Source: Chondrus crispus
Taxonomy: Eukaryota; Rhodophyta; Florideophyceae; Gigartinales; Gigartinaceae
NCBI RefSeq assembly: GCF_000350225.1
Contig: NW_005179258.1
Coordinates: forward strand, 220,829-284,828
Reading direction: 5' to 3'
Length of the DNA stretch: 64,000 bases
In this document: one piece after another, positions 1 through 11,200 of the stretch
Layout: each line of letters opens with the position of its first letter
Position numbering within the stretch: the stretch's first letter is position 1
Translations under genes and position numbers: made by a program
The notes under the pieces: generated by a model
Database searches by the model: none
Seen by the model: the letters and a program-made list of their open reading frames with translations, nothing else
Told to the model about the DNA's origin: nothing

Positions 1-776
1 ATCCTACCATGTCGGGCTAATTGTCCGTGAGAGGGTCCTGTTCCTAACGACGAGCCACACTCTTGTGGAGGCTGGGCGAGGCCGGAGGCAGAGATGTTGT
101 TTGGCTACAGTATACATACAGTCCATACCACTCAATAGTGCAGTACCGTGCGACGCGGTGGAATACGGCACTATTGGCGTATTGCACTACTCAAGGGAGG
201 ATCTCGCAAATCACTTTTGCAAAGTGGATTTACTTGAACGCTTTGATTTTCTGAGATGGGTACACGTGTCGGAAGTCGTGACAAGCTGTTTTGGCCTGCA
301 CTATTGACGGTTTGCACTACTCACAACTGCACTATTGAAAAGGTACCGTCCGTTGACAGTATTTCCAGGTGTGCGAACTTGACGGACAGACAGATGCGGG
401 GAGGGAGGTCAGGCCGACTGGGCGCATCGAGTTTTGAGAGTAAAGTTCACAACTTTACTGTTGTGAGTTTGTGGTAGCGGGAGTCCCGGGACGCGCAGAG
501 CTGAGGCTGTAGAGGAGGGACAGAGAGGATCGTACAGGATACACTCTTCGGCACCAGTCGCCGGAGAGGATCGTACAGGATACACTATTCGGCACCAGTC
601 GCCGACTGCCACCTTCTCCCCATGGAGGTCCGCTTTTCTCTTCCTTTAATAGACCACTAGCGCATTGTCCAGCTCCGCTATTCCCGAGCTTCCTCGAGTG
701 CACTCTGCACTTATAATTGCACTACGCGCATAATACGTTCGTCCCTTACGAATGCTCGCGCCCTCATCTGCACATA
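1..776. other. No gene recognised; short motif cluster
   Basis: No reading frame here looks like a protein. Between about 130 and 345 the octamer CACTATTG or its complement and the related string TTGCACTACT recur several times. The second string resembles the LTR ends of the F family (ATTGCACTACA), so this may be decayed LTR sequence, but I cannot align it further. Confidence 0.3.
523..604. repeat. 41-bp tandem duplication, two copies
   Basis: Two adjacent 41-bp units start at 523 and 564 and differ at a single position (CTCTTC against CTATTC). Each carries GATCGTACAGGATACACT followed by CGGCACCAGTCGCCG. The near identity points to a recent duplication. No function is evident. Confidence 0.9.
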
Positions 777-1021
777 GGGCCATTCCATTCATCGTGATTG
801 GCAATCATGCAATCACGCAATCACGCGATCACGACATTAATTTAACGTCTTCTGCAAGTTGGAGCACAAGATTAATTTTAAGTCGATTGTTTATTTCTTT
901 AATGAGCATGACCATTTTTTAGGAAACGTTATATAAACAACCAACCACAAGGGAGCAGCCACCATTTATTGACGTGATTGCGTGATTGCGTGATTGCCAA
1001 TCACGATGAATGGAATGGCCC
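777..1021. mobile_element. MITE with about 50-bp terminal inverted repeats
   Basis: A 245-bp non-coding unit begins GGGCCATTCCATTCATCG and ends with its reverse complement. The inverted repeats run about 49 bp with one mismatch and each contains iterated copies of the octamer CGTGATTG/CAATCACG. The interior is AT-rich and has no reading frame. The flanks read ATA on the left and TTA on the right, which would fit a three-base TWA target site of PIF/Harbinger-like elements, but the two are not identical, so the superfamily is a guess. It is non-autonomous and needs a transposase from elsewhere. Confidence 0.8.
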
Positions 1022-2306
1022 TTACTGTATCCGCGCCCCTCGCGCCACGTCTCAAATCGAGCCACGCTCGATAGCTGGCAACGTTGACACAACTTACAAC
1101 TGTATGTCCAAAGTTACCTTTTTGTCGTTGCTTTCCGAGGATCGAGAAGATTATGCGGACGCAGGTCGTATTGGCGCAAGTCTACTGCACTTAGGCGGAG
1201 GCTGATGCTTATGACAATTTTTAAATTCGGATGAATTTGTCACCCCCTTCCGCTCCGGCGGACATGCCTCTCGCGTCCCCTCATTCACACATATATGTTT
1301 AAATGCAATGAAAAGCAACTTCAGTAGTCATCAAAACATGTCTCGTGCTCTTCTGCACAAAATATCGTACAGTAACGCATGCTGTGATCACATCATCTCT
1401 ATAAAGGACACGTCCATGTAGCTGCGGCAATGAAAGACAAGGAAGATACACACGATACCACATAAACCACTGTTTCGCTACTGTTCATCTTCCTTCGCCC
1501 GCTCTCTACTCTGATCCTACAACGATACAGTAACCTGATTACCTGATACCTTTTTCAGCTTACTCTTAAAGCTGCAGAGCGGTAGCGGAGGCGAAAAAAT
1601 GGTATGTGTGGAGGCATTGAACAAAGCTTTAGTGACCGCAGACGGAGTCCAGTGAGGGTCAACGAGTAGGTTTCTTTTACCTCATCTTCCTTCTGTGATG
1701 CACGCGCGTGCTTCTGCAGTAACTAACCTCCTGTTACAGCTACGCCCGTCAATATTGATTTGAATGCCAACAGACAAGGCCGTGTTTGAGAAACGTGAGC
1801 GTAGAGGACCAAATAAAGGTGCAACGTAGTAACTAGCGCAGCCGGTAGCGGGGTCAAACAGACGAAGATTGGGGAACAGTGCGAATCACAGTATCCGTCA
1901 CCAATCAGCAAGAGAACGTTTACAACTAATTCACTGAGCAAATGTCAAAGGGATGCAAAACGGAGAGCAAGGAACGAGAACTGAGCGATAAACAGGTTGA
2001 AGCGATGGAGGTCCTCGGTAGAAAAAGTGGGAAGTCACACACATAGAAAATTTAGCACAAGCAGACAGTGGATGTAACACTGTGGTGTTCCGCCACGAAA
2101 GCATTAGTCAGATGTCATACAGCATGATTTCGTATGCATCTCTCTCCGTCATTTTTAGTCCAAACTCTCCTACGGAGTTCTCCTTCACTCTACAGTACCT
2201 AGTCCTCACGACGACTCCGAAAGAAGGAGAGACGAGGAGGAGACACGACGAGTAAACGACTCGTGCAACGAGGATTTTTACGCTCAACACTTTTCCTCGT
2301 CACATT
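1022..2306 (+). other. Probable 5' LTR and leader of element A
   Basis: No coding sequence is supported here. A TATAAAG string lies at 1400-1406, and the stretch just before element A ends in CA at about 2304, followed by TGGTAGCATCTAAGAG at 2307, which looks like a tRNA primer-binding site. This is what the end of a 5' LTR should look like, but the 3' LTR of A is not in the window, so the LTR boundaries cannot be confirmed. Confidence 0.35.
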
Positions 2307-2388
2307 TGGTAGCATCTAAGAGTACGGCTCACGACCGACGCGAAAAGTACGACGCTACTGCGTGCGAGCCAACAAGAGCAGCTTCACA

Positions 2389-3412
2389 ATGCCGCTCACG
2401 AGAACTGGGAACAATTCTTCCCGGGCCCCTGCAGCGTCACCTGCAGAACGCACACCTCCGTCGCTAGTCGAACCGGCATTGAATCCAGTTGCGGCAACGC
2501 CGCAACAGACTATGGACACGGCACATACTATTTCCGCCTTGCAGCTCGAGCTTGCGCAAGTGCTCACTCTACAGCGAGCAGCAAGCGCAAATTCAGAGCC
2601 TTCGAAGCAGCCCTGCACCCTCTCCCGCACCGTCTTCGTTTGGTCGCAGCATGAAGTCCCAGCCTATTCCTCCGTTTGCTGAAAAGCGCACCGAACAGAC
2701 TTCTGTCAAAATCAAAGGCTTCATCTACAACATTCGTGCCGTAGGCCGTTACAACAATATGTCTGAAACACAAATGATGCAGCTAGGAGAGGGTTACCTA
2801 CGAGACCGTGCGGCCACCTGGATAATGCGGCTGGAGTCTGAAGGTAATAAACCTATGACTCTCTCTGAACTACAGGACGCGATGATCACGGAGTTCGTTC
2901 CTCCGGACGAGAAAGCACGCTCCAAGACTAAACTAATGACACTGAAGATGAAGACCACAGTGGCTGACGTTGTTTCTACGTTTAAGGAACTTACTCAGAT
3001 ATGTGATACCCCACGTTCAGAAGCCTACCTCTTCTTCTTCAATGCCCTACCGGACAACTACAAACAGGAGTTTACTAAACTCTATCCGACGGGCGAACCT
3101 TCCTCCATGTAGGATGTCTACAGTCACGCCCGCACGTTTGAAATGGCTCTCCAATGGACCCATAAAAAAGGTGATTCCACTCGCAGTGTGTCTACTGCCA
3201 CGAAGTCCTTCCCAGGCAAGAAAGAGAAACTCCCGCCCAAGAAACACAAGGACGAGAGTGCACTTTCATGGGGTCCTGCACTATCGGGTGACCACAACAT
3301 GTATCGTCGCAGCAAGCGTTGCTTCGGATGCGGGGAGAAAAATTGGGAGCCCGAGCATTCGTGCGAGGGAAAGGCCAGTAAGCCTGCACACCAGAATTCC
3401 CCAAACGCATAA
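2389..3412 (+). pseudogene. gag region of element A (broken)
   Basis: The central part (about 2690-3100) reads as a retrotransposon capsid domain, with the typical run YLRDRAATWIMRL and a downstream stretch ending in FFNALPDNYKQEF. Towards the 3' end a Cys/His cluster (CFGCGEKNWEPEHSC, about 3330-3370) occupies the place of the nucleocapsid zinc knuckle, though its spacing is CX2CX8HXC rather than the usual CX2CX4HX4C. The product would package element RNA in cytoplasmic particles. The region is broken. The start at 2389 is the first good methionine after the presumed primer-binding site. Confidence 0.7.
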
Positions 3413-4934
3413 TGCCACACGAGAGTGTGGCGAATTCCAGCGGTACCATAGAAAATGGACCGCTACAACTGTCTTCCTTGGAGACAGGATATGAGAGTGA
3501 GGAACCTTCCTACGATGCCACTCTCAATGGGAACGCAGTGACAGCGTTCATCGACTCTGGAGCTTCCCATATATTTGTGTCACCAGCTTTAGCGGAGCAG
3601 TGCGGTCTCAAGATACATCGAAACCCAGAAGATGTTGAGTTGGGAAATGGAACACATGTGCGCACGTTGGGAACTGCAAACGGAATTCTTGCGCTTAATA
3701 GCTTTATTGTGAACGAGGAGCTCTACGTTTTACCTTTAGCCAACGAAACCCAAGTTATTTGCGGACGTAACTGGCTACGGAAACACAATCCGGACATTGA
3801 TTGGAACACTTTGGCAGCTTCTATCACGCGAGCGGATGGTACGTCTCATACTATCAAGCTGCGCTCCGCTACGCGCCAACTTTCTGTCACTATCAAACAT
3901 ATCTCTATCAAGCGAATGCGGACAATAGTTCGGAAAAGGCAAGCGGAACTTTTTGCCGTTAGAGTCACAGGCAAAGCTCATACAAACATGCAAGTGTCTC
4001 TTTCCAGCACCTGGTTGCGGAATTCGACGATGTCTTCATAGACGAACTCCCTAATGAGTTACCTCCCAAGCGACATGTGCAGTTTCAGATTAACCTGAAG
4101 CACGATGAGCCACCGCCTGTACGACCTGTCATACGCCTCTCCACTGCAGAGCTTGCCGAATTGAAGCGCCAGCTTCAACGACTACTGAAAAAAGGTTTGA
4201 TCAGGCCATCCTGTTCGCCTTATGGGGCTCCCGTCTTCTTTGTTAAAAAGAAGGATGGCGACTTGAGGTTGGTATGTGACTACAGGGCACTAAATAAGAT
4301 TACGATACCGGACGCAAATCCCTTGCCTCTCATCAACGAAGCCCTCAACCAGGTCAGTGGCTCTACAATCTACTCTAAAGTAGATTTGCTGGGGGCTTAT
4401 AACCAAATGCGAATACGGGAAGAAGATATTCCTAAGACTGCTATAAGAACACGATTTGGATCATTCGAATGTCGAGTTCTATGCTTCGGCTTAACAAACG
4501 CCCCTGCCAGCTTCACAAGATTGCTGTCGTCTTTACTGCGCGACCTAAACAGTGAGTGTCTTGTACTCTTCCTCGATGACATTTTAGTGTACAGTCGTAC
4601 AGTAGATGAGCATAAGGTTCATCTTCGACAACTTCTTGAAATGCTCCGCGACAATAAGCTTTACGCCAAACGTTCTAAGTGCTTTATTGGCTCCTCCGAG
4701 GTGGAGTTTCTCGGCCATACAGTGTCTAAGGATGGAATAAGCATGCAAACTCGATTGAAGGATGCTATGTTGGAATGGCCCGCACCACGTTCAGTCAACG
4801 AAGTACAGCAGTTTCTGGGTTTGACCAACTATTACGGGAAGTTCATCCAGGGATACGCTAGAATCATTCAGCCAGTGTCTGATTTAGTGCGAGGCCAACG
4901 TTTCACTTGGGAAGAGCCACAACAAAATGCCTTC
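3412..4934 (+). pseudogene. pro-RT region of element A (broken, 3' end missing)
   Basis: A pepsin-type retroviral protease shows its active-site motif AFIDSGASHIFV at about 3545-3580. Reverse transcriptase follows from about 4080, with the KDG motif in the fingers (FFVKKKDGDLRLVCDYR), then SKVDLLGAYNQ and the catalytic box FLDDILVYS at about 4570. The RNase H and integrase domains expected of a gypsy pol are absent, because the copy stops where element B starts. Confidence 0.85.
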
Positions 4935-5597
4935 TGTGGCATAACGGCGGTTCGCGATTAGATTTAGATCGGATCAATACGAACCACACGCGCGCACACG
5001 TGTACCCCCACGTGTACGGAAGACGCGGGACCACACGCGTACGCGTGTAGGAGGCGCGTACCACCGCGCGCACAGTACGCGTCCCACACGTGTGATGTCA
5101 GCCCCGACGGCTGACAGCATTACAGCGCGGGACGACCCGCGCTACAGTAAGTTACTACAGCATACCGGTACTGTAGTGTTATGATAGACGCATTGTATAC
5201 ATTAAATACGAGCGCGACTGGCGGCGGGGTAGGGGGACAAGCACGGACTTGTCCACGACCTACCGCCTAGGTCCGTCTTCCAGCTTAACTAACGAGCGCG
5301 ATCCGTCTTCGCGCGCGTTAAACAGGACAAAGCGGGTAGGGGACAGCCGCCTACGCGAGCGAGCCTAGATCCGTCTCCGCCCGTCGGCGCTGGTACGTTA
5401 CCCAGCGCCGCTCCGGGGCGTCGAGGCGTAGATCGGCCCGCGCGTACGCTCGTCCCGGACCGTCCCGCTCTACCACGCTACCAGGGCCCGCTTCCCTGTC
5501 CCGTTAGCTGTGTGTTCTCCCCGTCTTCTCGCCCCTCGTACGGGGTCTACGTCGAGCTAAGTATACACCCCTCTCCGTTGGGTGGTGTTATACTACA
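4935..5597 (+). repeat. 5' LTR of element B
   Basis: It starts TGTGGCATAAC and ends GTTATACTACA, an imperfect terminal inverted repeat. The first 336 bp recur at 17445-17780. The interior contains CACGTGT/ACACGTG palindromes and three consecutive short hairpins (5096-5177). The end is placed by the primer-binding site that follows one base later and by the parallel structure in D. Confidence 0.85.
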
Positions 5598-5598
5598 G

Positions 5599-5616
5599 TG
5601 GTCTCCCGACCTAGAA
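5599..5616 (+). other. Primer-binding site of element B
   Basis: TGGTCTCCCGACCTAGAA directly follows the LTR. The same 18 bases occur after the LTR of D, and with one change after the LTR of F, which supports the assignment. I cannot name the tRNA from memory. Confidence 0.75.
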
Positions 5617-5676
5617 GACCCCGGAGTACGTTCTCCGAGAAGACTTCTTAGGCCCTCCGCGTCCGAACGCGTTGAG

Positions 5677-8247
5677 ATGAGCCAGGAGTACGAGCCCTCG
5701 ATCCGCTCCGAAGCGGCGGATCCGAGTCCGGACGCTGTGCGATCCCCATCCGCCCCGTCGGGCGACGGCGACGTAGGTCCTCGTGACCGCGAACTGTCGC
5801 TCGGATCCTCCGAGGAAAGAGCGGCGGCGATGTTCGAACGCATAGCCGAATACATCGAGGAAGTCCGTACTTCCCTTCGGATCGATATATCGGACCATGT
5901 ATACACTCGATGTATGGCCGAACTCCGCTCCCTGCGTGAAGGGAGGTTCGATAGAGTGACGCAGTCCTTAGAGAATCTCCGAGCACTGATCGACGAGTTA
6001 CACTCGCGGATAGTGCTCGTCGAAGACTCGCGTCTCGTATCGCCCGGACCGTCCGGGCAAGGTCGTTCCGAAGGGCCAACCCCTACGAGACGACCTGAGG
6101 ACCGATCCTCCCCGTCTGCGGAACAATTGGGTGCGTTCGCGCACCTCTCCGCCGAGCTCAACGCCAAACCTCGGCGTGCTCGTGACATGGAACGGACCAT
6201 GGCTGCAAGCCTGCCCGGTGCCCCCACCAGAGGGCCCGGTGGTACCGTACCTCCGAGGGCCGTCGCTCCGGACCATTGGGGACCGGCTGGTGCCGACATC
6301 CGCCGAACCGCGGAAGGCAACCGCCTTCCGACAGGCGCAAATTACGCGTCTGAGACCCAAGCATTGCCGCCTATTTCCGGAAGTAGGCGGCAGATGGAAC
6401 GCGTATCGTATCGCGACGACCCTGACCGTGGAGGAGCCGCACGCGGATCCGGAGTACCGACGTACTCTGTCGATCCCCGCTGGGGCGGCTACCCGCCGGC
6501 GAACTACGCCGAGCATCCAGGTCCGGTAGACGTCCTTACGCTACCCATAACCCCCTTCGGCACGCTGGGTCCCGCCAAACCCGGACTCGAGCCGGTACAT
6601 ACGATGATCCAAGAGTTCAGCGCCGTCGCTGACTATCGTATGTACCGGCTGGATAACACCTCGAGGCTCGTTACCTCGGGTGACGCGGGACGGATCGCGA
6701 AGTACGTTCAACGCTGCCGTGGGATCCGACCTACGATGAGGAGTTTTGACAGTACGGAACCGATCCAGCTCCTACCGTTCTTGAAGGATGTCCGAATAAC
6801 CTTCAACTCGCAACACCTTACCGAAGGTGTTGCGGTACGAGTCCTCGCGCACTTCTTAGAGCGCGACGCGGGGCGCCTGTGTACGAGTTATACAATGCGT
6901 GGCCTCCGCGCCGGCCAGCTACACGACGACGTGAGCTGGCCGGGGCTCGTGAACCAGTTCCTGAAACGCTACCTAACCGACGACGTGTTAGGTGAAGCGT
7001 ACGACGCTGTCGCGACGGCGCGACAGCAATCTCATGAAACGGAGAGCACGTTCGCAGACCGGCTCGAAACTGCCGCGTTCCGGTGCACGGCGGTGTTCTC
7101 CGAACAGTCCCTCGCACACTACTTCGTGCGGGGACTGGCACCGGCGACCCGTGCCGCAGTTTCCTAAACCGTACAGCGGCTGCCGAGCCGCCAGAAGACC
7201 GATCTCCCAACCATCCGCCGTATGGTTATGGCGGAAGGCACGACGTACCGCGCTCGGCGCGGTTTACCCCTGCCGGATACAAAACCGGCAGGGAGGGCTG
7301 GTAGGACTACAAAGTCCGCCGCAACAAGTTCGCCCGCCTCGACCCTCCACATCGGGGGGGATGAGTAACAGGCCGACCCTGTCCTCATTACGCCAGGAGC
7401 AGGACCCGTTGGGGGACGACCCCCCTCACCGATGTCGACCGGAACGACATCGACTTACGCGACCGCCTTCGCGGCCACTCCAAGAGTGGCAAGGGGTACG
7501 GATCCCCGGGTCGCAGAGCTCGACATCTCAAGTCGAGATGCAGGAGCCCAAGTCCCTGGCGTACCCCTCCTCACCGATGAGGAGGCGCGTCACGCAGCGA
7601 CCTTCGCCTCAACGGATGGCAGCGCGTACGTGTGCTGGCTATGCCGTACGTACGGACACGCCATGTACGCGTGCCTGTTCCTGTTGCCGGAACAACGGAT
7701 GTTCACGGCGTACAGGAACTACCGCTACCAGATGGAGACGCGCCCCGGTCCGCGTAATCTCCTCGGGCAAGCGGCGGGCGAGGGCCGTCCCCCGCGTCAA
7801 GGTTTCCCGAATCGTTCGGGTGGGGGCACACGCTTCGCCCCACGCGGAGGCGGGTATCGTCGTAACGAACTTGATCGTCGTGATCGACCGGATTACCGCC
7901 CATCGGACACCAAGTATCCCCGTCAAGGAGGGAGAGGGGACCGAGACCGTTCTCGGTTACCCCAACAGGTACAAAACGCGATCATGTACCTGCAAGATTG
8001 GGTAGAGGACCCGTATCCTATACCCACGGAGGGGCGCGAAGGAGACCCGACTCGCCACGTCCCCCATATCCTGCGACGACCGGGCGTCGCAGGCCAGGGT
8101 CAGGAAGTACCCGAATACTTCGCTGACGTCGCGCGGCCGCAGTGGGGGAGTCGTCCCGACCCACGCGGCCAAGGACCCGAAGAAGACCTGGCCATCGGTG
8201 GCCAGGAAGGTAGTTCAGATAGCACCGGTAGTTCGAAAAAAGGGTAA
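5677..8247 (+). pseudogene. gag region of element B (broken)
   Basis: The start is placed at the methionine opening MSQEYEPSIRSEAAD because D has the same start and the preceding codons lie in leader/LTR sequence. The first part is acidic and low in complexity with a predicted coiled stretch near 5820-6030 (FERIAEYIEEVRTSL). A capsid-like segment follows at about 6600-7160 (YRMYRLDNTSR, then LAHFLERDAGR). A classical zinc knuckle CX2CX4HX4C (CWLCRTYGHAMYAC) sits near 7630-7680, followed by an Arg/Gly-rich tail. The product is a nucleocapsid precursor. It is broken. Confidence 0.85.
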
Positions 8248-8255
8248 AGACGGTT

Positions 8256-11200
8256 ATGTACACGCGGTCGCGTGAGCCGTCTTATCCCTGCGAACTAGAC
8301 CGGACCCCGCGTGCTCGCCAAGGACACGGGGGGTTTTGTCCGATAATACATCCCCCGCTTCCAGGAGCGAGCACGGGAACTCCTGCGGCGCCAATGCAGG
8401 AGATCGGGAGCGTCGAGGCCTCCGTAAGTCCGACGCGGAAGGAGAACACCACCGGGACACCGGCAGCCCCGGTAATGCTGAGCGAACGCGATGGAAGTAA
8501 TGCAGACCGGAAGGAGCACGTCGATCTCCTAGCTTCCGTGAGCCAGGGCCCACTGACGAATGGTCCTCCGCGTACGGACCCGAGCACCCGAGGGGGCGTC
8601 ACCGAGCCGCGGACGCCCCAAGAAACGCAGAGAAGGAAGCGCAAGAGGGGTCAACACCGAAAGCGAAAGCCCCGACGGAATGACCTCACCGATAAGGTCG
8701 CGCCTAAGATAGTCGATGGCCTCGTGTGCCTCATGACGTCAAAAATATATAACGTCTTGGGCTCCGTGGCCACCGTAGGCAACGCGTTCAAGCCCCACAC
8801 GATCGCCGTCGATACGTGTTCGGGGTACAACTTGGTGAGGAAGGCCGACCTTCCTCCCGACTGGACCCGCTACGTGATAGGGGACGCGCCATTACCCCGA
8901 CTGGCTGGCGCGAACAGTAACCTGCTCCGACTAACGGCCGTCGTCCATCTCGTGGTCCGGTTGCGGAACACGACGTTCCGCATACCTTTTGTAGTGGCCG
9001 AACAACTCGCTGTTCCCGTTCTACTTGGGACCGCGTTCATCGATGCTCACGTACGCAGCATCGACATCGACGGACAGAAGCTCAAACTTCGTCACGGTGG
9101 CTCGGTAGCCATTGTCGATGGGAAGGCGGAACCGACTTCCCCTACCAGGCGACGCGGACGCAAGACGAGCCGGCCGGATGTACGCGAGGAGGCCCCGCAG
9201 GCGATCCGAATCGCCCGCGGGGTTACCATCACCGCGATGTCACAAGCCCGAGTGCGTGTGACAACCGCGGGGAGGGGCCTCGTGTTCCTGGAGCCCAAGC
9301 CCTCACTCCAACACCGACATGGAGTGAGGTTGACGAATGGCGTCGCAGAGGTTCTGCCGAATCAGACCTTCGATGTCATCGTCGCGAACTTCTCGCGACG
9401 GGAGAGGCGGCTTCCGAAGCACACTGTCGTGGGATACGCGAAGCGCAACCCCGTCGCGATCCTCACGCCCGAACAGAGGGTCGCCGAGGGGATCGCGCAC
9501 GCGCTACACCTGACCGACTGGACCGATCAAGTCGAAGGGGTGGGAGTTGGCCGATCCAACTCCGACGACCAGACCACCGCGGGTGACGGAGAGGTTGACA
9601 CGGACGAACGGTCACCTTTATACCACTCGACGGCGGGGGGTACTGTACCCCCACAGAATAAGGATCCCGAAAATCTACCGATGGATTGGGAAAAAGAAGT
9701 CGACTTGTCATACATCGAAGATGACAAGCTCCGTGGCCACGTGCTCGAGATGCTCCGTAAGCACTCGAGTCTGTGGAGCGGTGCGCTCGGAACTATCCGA
9801 GAAACGGAGCACGGCATTGCCCTCGAACCGGGTACGAAGCCGATACGCTCGATGCCCTACTGTAAGGGGCCCGCGATGCGCGAAATGGTCGCGAAGGAGG
9901 TCAACAAGATGTTGAACGCAGGGGTTATCGAACCCGCGAGCACGTAGTGGGCTTCCCCGGTGGTTCTCGTACCGAAGAAAGACGGCTCTCTTCGGATCTG
10001 CGTAGACTATCGGCGTCTCAACGCGAAGACTGCAGCGGATTCGTATCCGCTGCCGCGTATGGACGATTGCATCGACTCGTTAGGAGATGCAGCCGTCTTT
10101 ACGACGTTGGACTGCAATTCCGGTTATTGGCAGATCCCGGTCGCTCCGGAGGACCGGGATAAGACAACCTTTACGACGCACAAGGGCACGTTCTGCCACC
10201 TGCAAATGCCGTTCGGACTAAAAGGGGCACCGGCCACCTTCCAACGCGCCCTAGATATTATTCTCTCACGCGTTCGCTGGCAAATATGCCTCGTCTATCT
10301 CGATGACGTTATAGTGTTCTCGCGTACGCACGCGGAACATGCGAAGCATCTCAACACTGTCTTGAGCTTGCTTGGGAGTGCCGGAATCTCCCTCAAGCTC
10401 AAGAAGTGTAGCTTCTCTCAGCCGAAGGTACACTACCTGGGGCACGTCATTTCCCCAGGTAAGTTAAGCGTGGCGGACACGGCAGCCGATGCCTTCAAGA
10501 CGTTCACGTTCCCGAGGACACTTACGCAAGTGCGCTCGTTCCTCGGGGCGTGCAACATATACCGCCCATTCGTTAAGGGGTTCGCGAAGATAGCGCATCC
10601 TCTGACCGACATGACGCGCAAGGATGCGGATCCTGACTTCTACAACCCCACGGAGGCCCAGCTGAACGCGTTCGAGAACCTCAAGAGGTGTATGATCGCT
10701 CCGCCGATCCTCGCGCTACCGCGGTACGGCCGTCCGTACATGATCGACACGGACGCGAGTGCCTACCAGCTCGGCTGCACGCTGCTCCAGGAGCACGACC
10801 AGCGAAACGATTGGCGCCCCGTAGGCTATTGGTCCTACTCGCTGAGCGACAGCGAGCGCAACTACAGCGCCACGGAACGCGAGTGCTTCGCCGTAGTGTG
10901 GGCCGTCCGCACACTACGGCCGTACGTAGAAGGCACGAAGTTCTCCGTACGGACGGACCATGACGCCCTCTGATGGCTCATGTATCTCACCGAGAGTTCC
11001 GGAAGACGCACCCGGTGGCGGCTACGTCTGGCTGAATACGATTTCACCATTCGGTACCGTCCCGGACGCGTGCATCAGGTGCCCGATGCCCTGTCACGAC
11101 TCGTGTCGCCGAAGGTCACCGATGACCCTCGCTCCACCGTCGAGGTGGATGACGACCTCCCCACTTTCGACGGGGGCACGACAGTTCGAGACGTATCGAA

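Larger units (their letters stand above)
2307..4934 (+). mobile_element. Ty3/gypsy retrotransposon A, 5' part, broken
   Basis: A Metaviridae-type element in the order gag, protease, reverse transcriptase. It is a different lineage from the others in the window: its gag, protease and RT are only distantly similar to those of B to F. It ends inside the RT/RNase H region at 4934, exactly where the LTR of element B begins, so B inserted into it or a rearrangement joined them there. RNase H and integrase are not present. It is a fossil with a few breaks in addition to the missing 3' half. Confidence 0.85.

Noticed and set aside
130-345. CACTATTG cluster as a CRISPR-like or regulatory array
   Set aside because: Spacing is irregular, copies are only 8-10 bases, and the genome is eukaryotic; more likely decayed LTR sequence.
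5547-6320. Minus-strand frame of 257 codons over B gag
   Set aside because: Shadow of the Arg/Ser-rich gag codons; a similar shadow appears over D gag.
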